NCBI GenBank assembly: GCA_947461205.1
Contig: CANHJG010000006.1
Span: 1-64,000, forward strand
Reading direction: 5' to 3'
Source: Opitutia bacterium
Lineage (GTDB): Bacteria; Verrucomicrobiota; Verrucomicrobiia; Opitutales; Opitutaceae
Length of the DNA: 64,000 nucleotides
The position numbers were made by a program, and so were the translations under genes. Numbering within the stretch: the stretch's first letter is position 1; each line of letters starts with the position of its first letter. The notes under the pieces are model-generated. The model was not told the DNA's origin. It made no database searches and saw only the letters and a program-made list of their open reading frames with translations. This document shows positions 21,289-33,671 of the stretch, one piece after another.

Positions 21289-22514
21289 AGTTTCACGCCC
21301 AAAATCTTCGCCACCTGCTGCACGTCTTTGTCGCCGCGGCCGGAGAGATTGATGATAATCACTTTGTCCGGTCCCAAGGCTTTCGCGCGCTTCAGGCCTT
21401 CGACGATCGCATGGGTCGATTCCAGCGCGGGGATGATGCCCTCCAGCCGCGAACACAGCTGAAACGCAGCCATCACCTCGTCGTCCGTCGCGTAGGCAAA
21501 CTGGATCCGGCCGCGGTCGCGGTAGAATGCGTGCTCCGGCCCCACGGCCGCGTAGTCGAGCCCCGCACTCACCGAGTGCGTCGATTCGATCTGCCCTTCG
21601 GCGTCCTGCAGGAGAAATGTTTTACAGCCCTGCAACACACCCAGACGTCCGCCGGCGAAACGCGCCGCGTGCTCGCCGCGCTTGATCCCGTGCCCGCCCG
21701 CTTCGACGCCAATCATCCGCACGCTGGGTTCCTCGAGAAATTCGAAGAACAATCCGATGGCGTTGCTCCCGCCGCCCACACACGCGATCAGTTCGTCCGG
21801 CAGCCGGCCTTCGCGCGCGAGGATTTGCTCCTTTGCCTCCTGCCCGATCACGCGGTGAAAATCCCGCACCATCATCGGATACGGATGCGAGCCATATGCG
21901 GTGCCGAGAATGTAGTGCGTGCTGCGGACATTCGTCACCCAGTCGCGCATCGCCTCGTTGATCGCCTCCTTGAGCGTTTTCTGGCCGGCCTCGACCCCGC
22001 GCACTTCCGCGCCCATCAGCCGCATCCGAAACACGTTCAACGACTGCCGCTCCATGTCGTGCGCCCCCATGTAGACGACGCAGTCCAGCCCGAATTTCGC
22101 ACAGGCCGCGGCCGTCGCGACGCCGTGTTGCCCGGCCCCGGTTTCGGCAATGATGCGCTTCTTGCCCATGCGCTTCGCGAGGATCGCCTGCGCGAGCGCG
22201 TTGTTGATCTTGTGCGCCCCAGTGTGGAGCAGGTCCTCGCGCTTCAGATAAATCTTCGCACCGCCACCGTGCTGCGTCAGCCGCTCCGCAAAATAGAGTT
22301 CCGTCGGCCGGCCGGCGAATTCTTTCAGATGATGGCGCAGCTCAGTCTGAAACGCCGGGTCGTGCCGCGCGACTTCATAGGCCGCGCCCAGATCCTGTAA
22401 CGCCGTCATCAGCGTCTCGGGCACAAATACCCCGCCGTAGCCGCCAAAATGACCACCCGCATCGGGCAGTGAGAACCGGTCAAGGGACGGAGTGTCGGCG
22501 GCGGCAGTAGGCAT
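21285..22514 (-). CDS. trpB: tryptophan synthase beta chain
   Basis: 409 residues. A PLP enzyme that condenses indole and serine to tryptophan, normally with TrpA. The N-terminus ([17 protein letters not shown]) and [15 protein letters not shown] with the PLP lysine at 102 identify it, as do GAGQHGVA, the phosphate-binding GGGSNAIG and [15 protein letters not shown] 22514 was preferred over 22535 because the alternative only adds MVSLFPA. trpA is not adjacent; instead yicC overlaps downstream. Upstream lies the decayed phosphatase gene. Confidence 0.97.
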   Translation of the reverse strand: MPTAAADTPSLDRFSLPDAGGHFGGYGGVFVPETLMTALQDLGAAYEVARHDPAFQTELRHHLKEFAGRPTELYFAERLTQHGGGAKIYLKREDLLHTGAHKINNALAQAILAKRMGKKRIIAETGAGQHGVATAAACAKFGLDCVVYMGAHDMERQSLNVFRMRLMGAEVRGVEAGQKTLKEAINEAMRDWVTNVRSTHYILGTAYGSHPYPMMVRDFHRVIGQEAKEQILAREGRLPDELIACVGGGSNAIGLFFEFLEEPSVRMIGVEAGGHGIKRGEHAARFAGGRLGVLQGCKTFLLQDAEGQIESTHSVSAGLDYAAVGPEHAFYRDRGRIQFAYATDDEVMAAFQLCSRLEGIIPALESTHAIVEGLKRAKALGPDKVIIINLSGRGDKDVQQVAKILGVKL

Positions 22515-22588
22515 GGCTGGGAAGAGTGAGACCACACTTTCGCGGGAAGCAAAAGATTTTCTCCACCCGGCTCTCCGCCCGCCGGCAT

Positions 22589-23710
22589 CTCCCCCCGCTT
22601 CACGATCACCCGCGTAAAATCATCCGGCGGCGGCGGGTCGCCCGGGAAGCGCCGCAGGCTTTCGCGGCTGCCGTCGTTCATCGAGCGTCGTCCCATCGAG
22701 CCCCCCCTGGATGTCGGCCAACCGCGGGCGGTTGAGCTCCCGCAAAACCGCGGCCGGCGACCCATGCCGCGGCGCGATCTGGCGAAAATGGGTGCGGCAA
22801 ATCGCCCGCAACAGCGACACCTGAATCTTTTTTCCGGATACATCCGCGACCACCAACCGGGCTGCGTCCCGGACAGCGCAAAGACACCGTAGAAATCGCC
22901 GCGGACCTTCTGCGCCGGGGCGTACCGGGCGGCGACATCGAGTCTGGCCGGCGTGAACCCGGCCTGCAGCAGGAGCATCTGCGGGAGGCCGCTCGCCAGC
23001 GCAAGATCGAGTTCGAGCTGCCTCTACTCGAGCGGGAGATGGAGCAACTCCGCCTGGTGCAGAGCCAGCGCGGCCCGCTCGGCCAGCGACTGCATCAGGG
23101 TAAAGTGCGGCTCGCTGAACGGCGGCCCGGCCGCCGGATTCGCGACCGCGTGCACCCGAAAAATCGCTCCCGAAACCGCCGCGGCACCGCAATCACGCAC
23201 TGCACCGTCAACGCTTCCTCCCGGTGTTTCACGATGGGCGGATCCGCTAGCGCGTTCGCGAGCAACTCGCCCCGCCCGGTCTGCGCGACGCGTCCGACCA
23301 GCCCTCCGCCGACCGGAAACTCCCCCCGCCTTGAGCACCGGTTCGAGCAACTTCGCGCGCGGCGGGCGCTGGCTCATCGCGGGGTCCGACCGCGGCCGGT
23401 GCAGCGGAAACCGTCCTTCAACCGCGACGCCGCGCAGGGTATTCTTCCTGGTGCGCTCGAACCAACACGCGTTCAGCACCCCGGTGCATCGGATCGAGGC
23501 TTGGACAATCCGCGGCCGTAGCGCCTGCGCGCCCAGGCCCGCGCCGAGCGCCTGTGCCATCCGATGCATGAAATCGAGCAACCGCTACCGGTCTTGGGCG
23601 AGCTGCTGGTTTTCCGACTCGACGCGGTCCGCCTCGCGCCGGATTCACGCCAGCGGCCCCAGCATCGACCGCATTATCGCCAACCGCCCGATGACCAGAA
23701 ACCCTATCAT
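22589..23710 (-). pseudogene. decayed GAF-SpoIIE/PP2C-type serine phosphatase
   Basis: Homology runs from ATG 23710: a short hydrophobic segment (IGFLVIGRLAIMRSMLGPL), a charged linker, a GAF-like region ending EPHFTLMQSLAERAALALHQ, then the SpoIIE start (DLALASGLPQMLLLQAGFTP, AARYAPAQKVRGDFYG), VVADVSGKKIQVSLLRAICR and a terminal [10 protein letters not shown]. The reading frame is broken by in-frame TGA (23645-23647) and TAG (23585-23587 and 23024-23026), by a frameshift near 22850, and by loss of most of the catalytic core between the VVADVSG block and the last strand. Intact proteins of this type dephosphorylate STAS antagonists in partner switching, and an intact STAS gene lies just upstream. 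Confidence 0.8.
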
Positions 23711-23794
23711 GCGCCGCGCAGGGGTGGCAGGCCTCGCCGCCGCGGGCAACGGCAGAGTGGGCCGAGGCCCGCCTGCCCCTCGCGAGACCGATTT

Positions 23795-24301
23795 CTACTC
23801 CACGCGATTCTTGAGAAACGCGAGCACGTCCTGAAATTTAGCCCGGTTCGCCTCATCCACCGATACGAGGTTTTCGTGCGCCTCCAGCACGAGCCGGGCG
23901 TTGTCCAATTCCGTCCGGTTCGCGCAAGGCAACGCCGTGTCACTCGCGTTGGAACTCAGCGCGAAATCTCCCGCATCGACCGTCAGCAACCGGTGCAACC
24001 CAAGGTTGCGGATCAGCTCAAGATTGCGCTGGCCCACCCGCGCGAGCACGAGGCTGCCGCCCGGCGCGGACTTGCGCAGCTCGAGCGCGGCTCCCGCGAG
24101 CACGCCCAAAAACGTGCTATCCATGCTCGCACAGGTATGGAAATCGAGGACGAACCGCGTCTTCCCCTGCTTCAGCATTGCGCCGATGAAATCGCGCAGA
24201 CACGCGCTGTTTTGGAAGCACGCTCGCCCGTCAATGCGCACGACCACGGGGTCGGAAGAGGCATCGACGAGATAGACGGACTTGGTCGCGGACTCGGACA
24301 T
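23795..24301 (-). CDS. STAS-domain anti-sigma factor antagonist-like protein
   Basis: 168 residues. A STAS domain (about 8-115) has SVYLVDASSDPVVVRIDGRA, the helix with DFIGAMLKQGKTRFVLDF, and the phosphoacceptor loop ASMDSTFLGVLAG (S62 is the likely phosphorylated Ser). A C-terminal helical extension (about 125-168) ends in EANRAKFQDVLAFLKNRVE. In partner-switching systems such a protein is phosphorylated by a kinase/anti-sigma factor and dephosphorylated by a PP2C phosphatase; here the adjacent phosphatase gene is dead, 84 bp downstream. ATG 24301 follows SD-poor sequence. No kinase or sigma gene is in the window. Confidence 0.85.
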   Translation of the reverse strand: MSESATKSVYLVDASSDPVVVRIDGRACFQNSACLRDFIGAMLKQGKTRFVLDFHTCASMDSTFLGVLAGAALELRKSAPGGSLVLARVGQRNLELIRNLGLHRLLTVDAGDFALSSNASDTALPCANRTELDNARLVLEAHENLVSVDEANRAKFQDVLAFLKNRVE

Positions 24302-24417
24302 CACAGAAAAAGGGAAAATGATCGGCCCAGCTGGGCGAAGGTTAACGTGCTGTCGGTTTGACCGCCACGCAAGTGCGGGGACGGAGGATCGGCGGGCCAC
24401 CAGTCCCGACGTCGCAG

Positions 24418-24451
24418 CAAAACGACGCCCGCGCCGGATGACGGCGCGGGC
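24418..24451 (-). terminator. intrinsic terminator of acnA
   Basis: Perfect 9-bp stem gcccgcgcc / ggcgcgggc (24427-24435 and 24443-24451) with a 7-nt loop; read on the minus strand it is followed by gtcgtttt. It begins 11 bp after the aconitase stop. Confidence 0.65.
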
Positions 24452-24462
24452 GGTGAAACGGC

Positions 24463-27150
<2,688 letters not shown>

Positions 27151-27212
27151 GAGGAAGATATCGGAGGGGAAACAGCGGAGGCGGGCCGCACCGGGCCCGC
27201 CGCGGGGAAAAC

Positions 27213-27686
27213 TCAGCTGGCGAGCGCCGCCTTGACCGCCACGAAATTAGGCAGGTCTTTCGGCGTCGCCGTCTGCTCAGCATATTTTACGACCCCGTCT
27301 TTGCCGATCACGAAGGCCGCCCGGGCTGACGTGTCGCCGATCCCCGCAAGCATCGGGAAGAGGACGCCGTAGGCCTTGGTCGTCTCCTTGTTCAGATCGG
27401 ATAGGAGGGTGAGGCCGATCTTGTTCGTCTTGGCCCACGCTTCTTGGGTAAAGGGACTGTCGACGCTGATCGCGTAAACGGCCGCGCCGAGCTTCTCGTA
27501 GTCGGCGAGGCCGCTCGTCTGGTCGCACATTTCCTGCGTGCAGACGCCGGTGTAGGCCAGCGGGAAGAAAAGAATCACCGTCTGCTTCTGGCCGAAATTC
27601 GCGCTGAGCTTAACATCGACCAGACCGTCCGCGGTCTTGGATTTGAGAGTGAAATCAGGGGCTTTGGAGCCTACGGCGATGGGCAT
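27213..27686 (-). CDS. peroxiredoxin (AhpC/TSA fold, Bcp-like cysteine spacing)
   Basis: 157 residues. Thiol peroxidase reducing hydroperoxides in the cytoplasm. The peroxidatic motif is [13 protein letters not shown], with T46, C49 as peroxidatic Cys and C54 five residues later, the spacing seen in Bcp/PrxQ enzymes. The conserved [14 protein letters not shown] and fold-closing GVVKYAEQT follow. ATG 27686 ([15 protein letters not shown]) is the family start; 13 upstream codons in frame are not conserved. It is divergent from tyrS and upstream of acnA. Confidence 0.92.
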   Translation of the reverse strand: MPIAVGSKAPDFTLKSKTADGLVDVKLSANFGQKQTVILFFPLAYTGVCTQEMCDQTSGLADYEKLGAAVYAISVDSPFTQEAWAKTNKIGLTLLSDLNKETTKAYGVLFPMLAGIGDTSARAAFVIGKDGVVKYAEQTATPKDLPNFVAVKAALAS

Positions 27687-27882
27687 GGGAGGAAGGATAG
27701 GTGGTTGGTTGAACGGAATCCGCACGAACGTCGCACGGACAGAGCGCTGACGTTGAGCCGCCGCCCGCGCCGCCGCAAACCGTTTTTCCGCTTAACACGC
27801 GCGTTTCTGCGTGCCCCGCCCAGCCCGCTCGAAACGCGCTTGCGCGCCGCCAGCCCCGCCCCGTTTACTCCGCCCCTCCGCA

Positions 27883-29163
27883 ATGACCCTTCTCGACGAA
27901 CTCCACTGGCGCGGCCTCTACGCCGACTGCACCGATCTGGCCGCGCTGACCAAGCGCCTGGCCGAGGGCCCCACGACGCTGTATTGCGGCTTCGATCCGA
28001 CCGCCGACTCCCTCCACGTCGGCAACCTCGTGCCATTGCTCGCCCTGCGCCGCTTCCAGCTCTTCGGGCACCATCCGATCGCCCTCGCCGGCGGAGCCAC
28101 CGGTATGGTCGGCGATCCGTCCGGCAAATCCTCCGAGCGCAATCTCCAGACGCCGGAGCAGGTCGCGCACAATATCGCCTGCATCAAGCAGCAGCTCGCC
28201 ACGTTCCTCGACTTCGAGACCACCGCCAATCCCGCCCGCCTCGTCGACAACGCGTCGTGGACCGCGCCGGTCACGTTGCTCGAGTTCCTGCGCGACGTCG
28301 GAAAATATTTTTCCGTCAACCAGATGATCGCGAAGGACAGCGTCCGCTCGCGCCTCGAAAGCGAGGGCGGCATCAGCTACACGGAGTTCAGCTACATGCT
28401 CCTGCAGGCCTTCGATTTTTGCCACCTGCGCCAGTCGGCCCAGTGCGAGCTCCAGGTCGGCGCGACCGACCAATGGGGTAACATCACCGCCGGCACCGAC
28501 CTCATCCGCAAAAAACTCGGCGTACCCGCCTGGGGCCTCACCTTTCCGCTCCTCACGAAGAGCGACGGCACCAAATACGGCAAATCCGCCAGCGGCGCCG
28601 TGTGGCTCGATCCCGTCCGCACCACGCCCTACCGGTTCTACCAGTTCTTCGTCCAGGCCGAGGACGCCGACGTCGTGAAACTGCTCAAAGTGCTGACGTT
28701 TCTCCCGCAGGAACGGATCGCGGCGCTCGCGGCCGAGATGCAAGCCAACCCCGGCGCCCGCGCCGCGCAAAAGGCCCTCGCCCGCGAAGTCACGCTGCTT
28801 GTCCACGGCCCGTCCGCCTGCGAGGACGCCCTGCGCGCGAGTGAAATCATGTTCGGCGGCGGTCTCGAAGGCGTGAGTGAAAGCGTCTTCAAGGATGTCG
28901 TCGGCGAGATTCCCACCAAAGAGCTCGAGCGCGCCAAGCTCGACGGGCCGGGCATCGCGCTGCTCGACCTGCTCGTGCACGCCGGCCTCTGCCCCTCGCG
29001 CGGGCAGGCGCGCAAGGACCTCGAGGGCGGCGGCATTAACGTGAACAACGTCCGCGCGACCGAGATCGGCCGCACCGTCACGACTGCGGATCTGCTCTTC
29101 GGCCAATACGTGCTCCTCCGCAAGGGCAAGCGCACCTACGCGGTGATCAACGCCGTGGGCTGA
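27883..29163 (+). CDS. tyrS: tyrosyl-tRNA synthetase
   Basis: 426 residues, class I enzyme that charges tRNA-Tyr. The HIGH-like motif is HVGN (45-48, in DSLHVGNLVPL), the tyrosine-binding region includes LYCGFDPTADSLH and QVGATDQWGNI, and the KMSKS-like loop is KYGKSASG starting at about 231. The C-terminal S4 RNA-binding domain (about 360-420) has SRGQARKDLEGGGINVNNV. Chosen ATG 27883 matches the usual start; 24 upstream codons in frame are unconserved. A phospholipase-D-type gene begins 43 bp later. Confidence 0.97.
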   Translation: MTLLDELHWRGLYADCTDLAALTKRLAEGPTTLYCGFDPTADSLHVGNLVPLLALRRFQLFGHHPIALAGGATGMVGDPSGKSSERNLQTPEQVAHNIACIKQQLATFLDFETTANPARLVDNASWTAPVTLLEFLRDVGKYFSVNQMIAKDSVRSRLESEGGISYTEFSYMLLQAFDFCHLRQSAQCELQVGATDQWGNITAGTDLIRKKLGVPAWGLTFPLLTKSDGTKYGKSASGAVWLDPVRTTPYRFYQFFVQAEDADVVKLLKVLTFLPQERIAALAAEMQANPGARAAQKALAREVTLLVHGPSACEDALRASEIMFGGGLEGVSESVFKDVVGEIPTKELERAKLDGPGIALLDLLVHAGLCPSRGQARKDLEGGGINVNNVRATEIGRTVTTADLLFGQYVLLRKGKRTYAVINAVG

Positions 29164-29205
29164 GGTGGCCACGCAACCGGCGCGTGTTTCCGCAGTCTGT
29201 CTCCT

Positions 29206-30363
29206 GTGCCCCGCCCCGCCCTTCTCGCCCATCGCGCCCCCGCCCAGCCGCAATGGCTGTTCAGCGTCGAACTCGCCTACCGTCGCATGATCGCACTGAT
29301 CGACGGCGCCCGCGTGTCCGTCCGGTGCGAAACCTACATCTGGCGGGCCGACGCAGTCAGCGAGCGCTTCCGTTCGGCGCTCACCCGCGCCGCGGCGCGC
29401 GGGGTGCGGGTGCGCGTGCTGATCGACGGCGTGGGCTCCTCCGGTCTGCCGGGTGATTACTGGCATGGCCTGGAAAAATCCGGCGGCAGCGCCCGGATCT
29501 TCAATCCCATTTCGCTCCGCCATTTCGCCCTCCGCAATCACCGCAAGCTCCTCCTCGTCGACGATGCGGCGGCGATCGTCGGCGGCTTCAATATCGCCGC
29601 CGAATACGACGGCGACGGCGTGACCAAGGGCTGGCGCGATTTCGGCTTGGAGCTGGCCGACCCGGCCGCGCTGCACCCACTCGCCGAATCGTTCGACAGC
29701 CTGTTTCGCGACCACCGGCTCCGCCACTGGCTCTTGCGGCAGGTGCGGCGCGCCTCCCTGCGCTGGCCGCTCTTCTACTCGCACCCCGGCCCCGTGCTGT
29801 TCAGCGGCCCGCGCCTCGTGCGCAATCAATTCAGCCGGCAACTCCTGCGCGCCCTCCGCGACGCCCAGCACGTCCGCATCGTGTCGGCCTATTTTCTCCC
29901 GAGCTTGCGGCTCCGGCTGGCCTTGCGCCGGGTCGCCCGTCGCGGCGGCACCGTCGAACTCCTGCTGGCCGGCAAAACCGACGTGCCGCTCGCCCAACTC
30001 GCGGCCCGCACGCTCTACGGCGCCCTCCTCAAGGCCGGCGTGCGCATCTGGGAATACCAGCCGCAGGTGCTCCACGCGAAACTCGCGATCGTCGACCAAA
30101 CCGTGTTCGTCGGCACCGCCAACCTCGACGCCCGCTCGCTCGGCATCAATTACGAACTGATGGTCCACCTCGCCGACGCCCGGCTCGCCGCCGAGGCCGC
30201 GGCCGCCTTCGCGGCCGACGTGCGGCAATCGCACGAAATTTCCCTGGCCCAATGGCGGTCCACGCGGACCTGGCTCACACGTCTGCGCGGCGCCTGGGCC
30301 CGGTTTCTTCTCACCAAGGTCGACCCGTGGCTCGCGCGCCACCAGATGCGCAACATTCCGTAG
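29206..30363 (+). CDS. phospholipase D-family phosphatidyltransferase (cardiolipin synthase-like)
   Basis: 385 residues from a GTG start. Two complete HKD motifs: H112-K114-D119 (NHRKLLLVDDAAAIVGGFN) and H290-K292-D297 (LHAKLAIVDQTVFVGTANLD), the layout of bacterial ClsB/ClsC-type cardiolipin synthases without N-terminal membrane helices. The reaction would transfer a phosphatidyl group to phosphatidylglycerol. Other PLD-fold activities cannot be excluded. It probably acts at the inner membrane, given the basic C-terminus (WARFLLTKVDPWLARHQM). It follows tyrS by 42 bp and converges on opcA. Confidence 0.88.
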   Translation: MPRPALLAHRAPAQPQWLFSVELAYRRMIALIDGARVSVRCETYIWRADAVSERFRSALTRAAARGVRVRVLIDGVGSSGLPGDYWHGLEKSGGSARIFNPISLRHFALRNHRKLLLVDDAAAIVGGFNIAAEYDGDGVTKGWRDFGLELADPAALHPLAESFDSLFRDHRLRHWLLRQVRRASLRWPLFYSHPGPVLFSGPRLVRNQFSRQLLRALRDAQHVRIVSAYFLPSLRLRLALRRVARRGGTVELLLAGKTDVPLAQLAARTLYGALLKAGVRIWEYQPQVLHAKLAIVDQTVFVGTANLDARSLGINYELMVHLADARLAAEAAAAFAADVRQSHEISLAQWRSTRTWLTRLRGAWARFLLTKVDPWLARHQMRNIP

Positions 30364-30505
30364 CAGGGTGGCACCGGATCAGTCGCCCGAATCACCCGAA
30401 ATCATTTGTCATGGATAGCGTGACAGCCCTTTCGGGCCTTGGCGGCGGTTTGGGCGGTTGAGCACCACGCCCTAGCCCAGCCCGCACCGGTTTTCCGTCC
30501 CTCGC

Positions 30506-31498
30506 TTAGAAAAACATCGCCTCGCTCAGCGCGGTTTCCGGCGACAGCAGGCTGGCCGCGGCGGACAACGTCGTGCGACCGGCCCCGAAGTCTGCTTCGA
30601 ACAGCGCATGGCCCGCCACCAGATCGCCCGACCAGTGGAAAAACCGTGCCGGGTTGGCATACTCAAACCGCACGACCAACCCCGCTCCGGATTCAGCCGG
30701 CAGCGGCGCGATCACGCATTTTACGTCCGCCGGATGGGCCCCGCACGCGGCCAGGCGGCGCTGCAGCCAACAACTCAAGACCCGTCCCTCGGCGGCGAAC
30801 GCCGCGCCGTGCCCAATGGCGACCGAGCGCAGCCCGTCCAGCAGCATGGCCGGCGGATAAACCGAGAGAAACTGACCGAGGCTCTGGCGCACGGGCAGGA
30901 GACGCGAATAGACCAGATCGCGCAGGCCCGACGGATTTTCCCACGGGTAGGTCAGCGCGTCCGCCGGCGCCACCGCACTGTCGATCAACACACGTTTGGC
31001 GCGGTTGAGCAGGTAGCGGTAGTCGGCAAGGCGGCCGCTGGCGGAGAAACGGTGGGCCCAATAGTAGAGCGGCAGGTCCGTCGAGAGGCAGACCGACACC
31101 TGATTCTCGAGGAACGGCCGCGCGCTCCGCGAATAACTCAGCATGACGAATTCCACGCAGCGTTTGTCCGCCGCAGATTTGCCGAGGTGGCATTCGCCGT
31201 AAATTTTCGCGCGCATCTCCGGTGCCGGGACGTCCGCGTGCATGGGGCACAGCACGACGATGCGGCTGGGATAGCGCACCGAAAATCCGCTGATCACTTT
31301 GAACTGCACCCGTGCGTCGTCCGGCGTCGTGTTCAGGCCGAGGTGCAGCACCACGTTGAGCTGCGTGGCCTTCGCGTCGTCCGCTTCGGGCGCGGGCCGC
31401 CCGCCCGCCGCGGTGTTCGCCCAGAGCTGGGCCAGGCTCCGGGAAATCGCACTGACGGGCACTTCGATTCCGGGCAGGGCTTCGAAGATGGCGGGCAT
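30506..31498 (-). CDS. opcA: glucose-6-phosphate dehydrogenase assembly protein OpcA-like
   Basis: 330 residues. OpcA promotes assembly and redox activation of G6PDH in cyanobacteria and has homologues elsewhere. Seen here: an N-terminal alpha/beta domain with NVVLHLGLNTTPDDARVQ and VLCPMHADV, then ECHLGKSAADKRCVEFVMLS, LSTDLPLYYWAHRF and the C-terminal part ending SPETALSEAMFF. The assignment rests on these blocks and the adjacent zwf, whose stop is 6 bp upstream. The two genes form a tight operon reading leftwards. Confidence 0.8.
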   Translation of the reverse strand: MPAIFEALPGIEVPVSAISRSLAQLWANTAAGGRPAPEADDAKATQLNVVLHLGLNTTPDDARVQFKVISGFSVRYPSRIVVLCPMHADVPAPEMRAKIYGECHLGKSAADKRCVEFVMLSYSRSARPFLENQVSVCLSTDLPLYYWAHRFSASGRLADYRYLLNRAKRVLIDSAVAPADALTYPWENPSGLRDLVYSRLLPVRQSLGQFLSVYPPAMLLDGLRSVAIGHGAAFAAEGRVLSCWLQRRLAACGAHPADVKCVIAPLPAESGAGLVVRFEYANPARFFHWSGDLVAGHALFEADFGAGRTTLSAAASLLSPETALSEAMFF

Positions 31499-31504
31499 GG
31501 CGGC

Positions 31505-33046
31505 TTACGGCTGACGCCAGACGTGGTTTTGCTTGGCGAGCAAGGCATCCGCGCTCGGCGGCCCCCACGAACCGGCGGCATAATTGTCCATGCCGGCGCG
31601 ACCGACGCTCCGCCAGTAGTCGAGCACGGGCGTGCACAGTTTCCACGAGGCCTCGGCTTCGTCGCCGCGGATAAAGAGCGTGCCGTCGCCCACCATGGCA
31701 TCGAGCACGAGCCGCTCGTAGGCCTCGGCGGTATTGGAGCCGAACGTCGTCGCATAGCGAAAACTCATCTTCACCGGCTGCGTGCGCGTCTCGAGGCCCG
31801 GCACCTTGGTGTTGAGAATCAGACTGAGGCCCTCGTCGGGCTGGATCTGGAACGACAGCGTGTTGCCCGCGAGGTCGAAGCGGGCCGCTTCACCGGCGAA
31901 GAGCGTGCCCGGCGGCCGACGGAAATTGATCGCGATCTCGGAAACGCGCCGCGCCATGCGTTTGCCCGAACGCAGGTAAAAAGGCACGCCCTGCCACCGC
32001 CAGTTGTTAATCGACAGCCGCAACGCCGCGTAGGTCTCCGTGGCCGACTGGGGGGCGATGCCCTCCTCCTGCAGATAACCGGGCACAAATTTCCCGGCCA
32101 ACATCCCGCTCGCATAGTGGGCCCGCGCCACATCGCCCGCGGGACCGATCGTCAGCGGCTGGATGGCCTTAAGCACCTTGACCTTCTCGTCGCGGATCGA
32201 CTCCGCATCGAGCGAACCCGGCGGCTCCATCGCGGTCAGCGCGAGGAGCTGCATCGTGTGATTCTGGATCATGTCGCGCAGACACCCGCTCTGCTCGTAG
32301 TAACCACCGCGCGTGCCGACGCCGACTTCCTCGGCGACCGTGATCTGCACGCTGTCGATGAAATTGCGGTTCCACAGCGGCTCGAAGATCGCGTTGGCAA
32401 AGCGCTGCACCAACAAATCCTGCACGGTCTCTTTCCCCAAATAATGGTCGATCCGATACACTTGGTGCTCCTCAAAGACGGAGCGAATCGTGGCGTTCAA
32501 TTCGCGCGCCGAGGTCAGGTCCTTGCCGAATGGTTTTTCGATGATGACCTTGGACTGGTGCGGCCGGCCGAGATGCTGCGCGGCCAGCCCGCTCGCCCCG
32601 AGATTCTGGAGAATCGGTCCGAACACCGACGGCGGCGTGGAAATATAAAACAGCCGTTGCACGTCCCGACCGAGCGCCTTCTCGATGTCTGCGATGTGCG
32701 CGGCGAGCCGATCGAACGCCGGCTTTTCATCGTAGCCGCCCGCGACGTAGCTCGTGTGCGCGGCCACGCGGGCCCAGACGTCGCCGGCCAGTTCCCGGCG
32801 CGAGAATTCCTTGATCGCATCCGTCGCGAGCGTCCGGAATTCCTCGTCGGGAATCGGCTTCCGGCCGTAGCCGACCAGATAAAAATCGGCCGGCAGCAAA
32901 CCGTCGAAGCCCAGATTGTAGACCGCGGGGATCAGCTTGCGCGCCGTCAGGTCGCCCGAGGCGCCAAAGATCACAACGACCGTCGGCGGAGCCCCTCGGT
33001 GTTTGCTGAGCCCGTGCAGGAACGGATGTCGCGGTGTGTCGGCCAT
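31505..33046 (-). CDS. zwf: glucose-6-phosphate 1-dehydrogenase
   Basis: 513 residues. It oxidises glucose-6-phosphate to 6-phosphogluconolactone with NADP, the entry to the oxidative pentose phosphate pathway. NADP fingerprint VVVIFGASGDLTARKLIP (about 23-40), catalytic motif RIDHYLGKE near 196, and GYYEQSGCLRDMIQNH. The ATG at 33046 was chosen over a GTG three codons earlier because a GGTGG stretch sits just upstream. It heads a two-gene unit with opcA. A yraN-like gene lies 72 bp upstream on the same strand. Confidence 0.97.
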   Translation of the reverse strand: MADTPRHPFLHGLSKHRGAPPTVVVIFGASGDLTARKLIPAVYNLGFDGLLPADFYLVGYGRKPIPDEEFRTLATDAIKEFSRRELAGDVWARVAAHTSYVAGGYDEKPAFDRLAAHIADIEKALGRDVQRLFYISTPPSVFGPILQNLGASGLAAQHLGRPHQSKVIIEKPFGKDLTSARELNATIRSVFEEHQVYRIDHYLGKETVQDLLVQRFANAIFEPLWNRNFIDSVQITVAEEVGVGTRGGYYEQSGCLRDMIQNHTMQLLALTAMEPPGSLDAESIRDEKVKVLKAIQPLTIGPAGDVARAHYASGMLAGKFVPGYLQEEGIAPQSATETYAALRLSINNWRWQGVPFYLRSGKRMARRVSEIAINFRRPPGTLFAGEAARFDLAGNTLSFQIQPDEGLSLILNTKVPGLETRTQPVKMSFRYATTFGSNTAEAYERLVLDAMVGDGTLFIRGDEAEASWKLCTPVLDYWRSVGRAGMDNYAAGSWGPPSADALLAKQNHVWRQP

Positions 33047-33118
33047 GAGCACCACCGTTTCTCAGCTTCGCCCCGCAGTGAGGCAAGGGAAATGCCAGAT
33101 ATGACGGTCCGCCAATTT

Positions 33119-33559
33119 TCACCCGCGAAAGTACTTCGGAAACAACGCGACGTTCTCAAAATGCAGGAGCTCCGCTTCCGCCGCCGTTCCCTTCGCCCCG
33201 GCCGGCGCCAGCGTCACCTCCACCACATCGAGTCGGAACGTCCGGGGCTTCTCGCCCAACCCGGCGAGATAAGCCGTCGCCGCCCGGCGCAACACCCGCT
33301 TCTTGCGCGCATTCACCGCGTGCACGCCCGGCACCAGCGCGTTCGGCGACCGGGTCTTCACTTCGACAAACACCAGGGCGCCGCCGTCGCGGCACACCAG
33401 ATCGATCTCGTCGCGCCGGTCGCGCGGGCTGCGCCAGTTGCGCGCAATGACCGTGAAGCCGCGTTCGCGCCGCAGCCATTCGGCCGCGAGCCGCTCGCCC
33501 CGGGCGCCGGCGTCCTCGGCCCGCACGCCGCCCAACAAACTTTTGAACCACGAGAGCAT
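33119..33559 (-). CDS. YraN/UPF0102 family nuclease-fold protein
   Basis: 146 residues. The PD-(D/E)xK-like core reads RGFTVIARNW, DEIDLVCRDG and VFVEVKTR, with the conserved acidic and Lys positions intact. The N-terminal GARGERLAAEWLRRER and C-terminal FRLDVVEVTL blocks are also typical. The biochemical role of the family is poorly known; DNA processing is suspected from the fold. ATG 33559 gives MLSWFKSLLGG; the open frame extends upstream but without resemblance. It lies upstream of zwf. Confidence 0.85.
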   Translation of the reverse strand: MLSWFKSLLGGVRAEDAGARGERLAAEWLRRERGFTVIARNWRSPRDRRDEIDLVCRDGGALVFVEVKTRSPNALVPGVHAVNARKKRVLRRAATAYLAGLGEKPRTFRLDVVEVTLAPAGAKGTAAEAELLHFENVALFPKYFRG

Positions 33560-33671
33560 AGGTTGCGCCGGGCCTGCCGGCGCCATGGGGAGTTCCCTTC
33601 GCGCCTTTCTCATTGCGGGACCCGGCCCCCTCTGACAACCCCAGAACGACCCTCCGCGGCCCCCGCGACTC

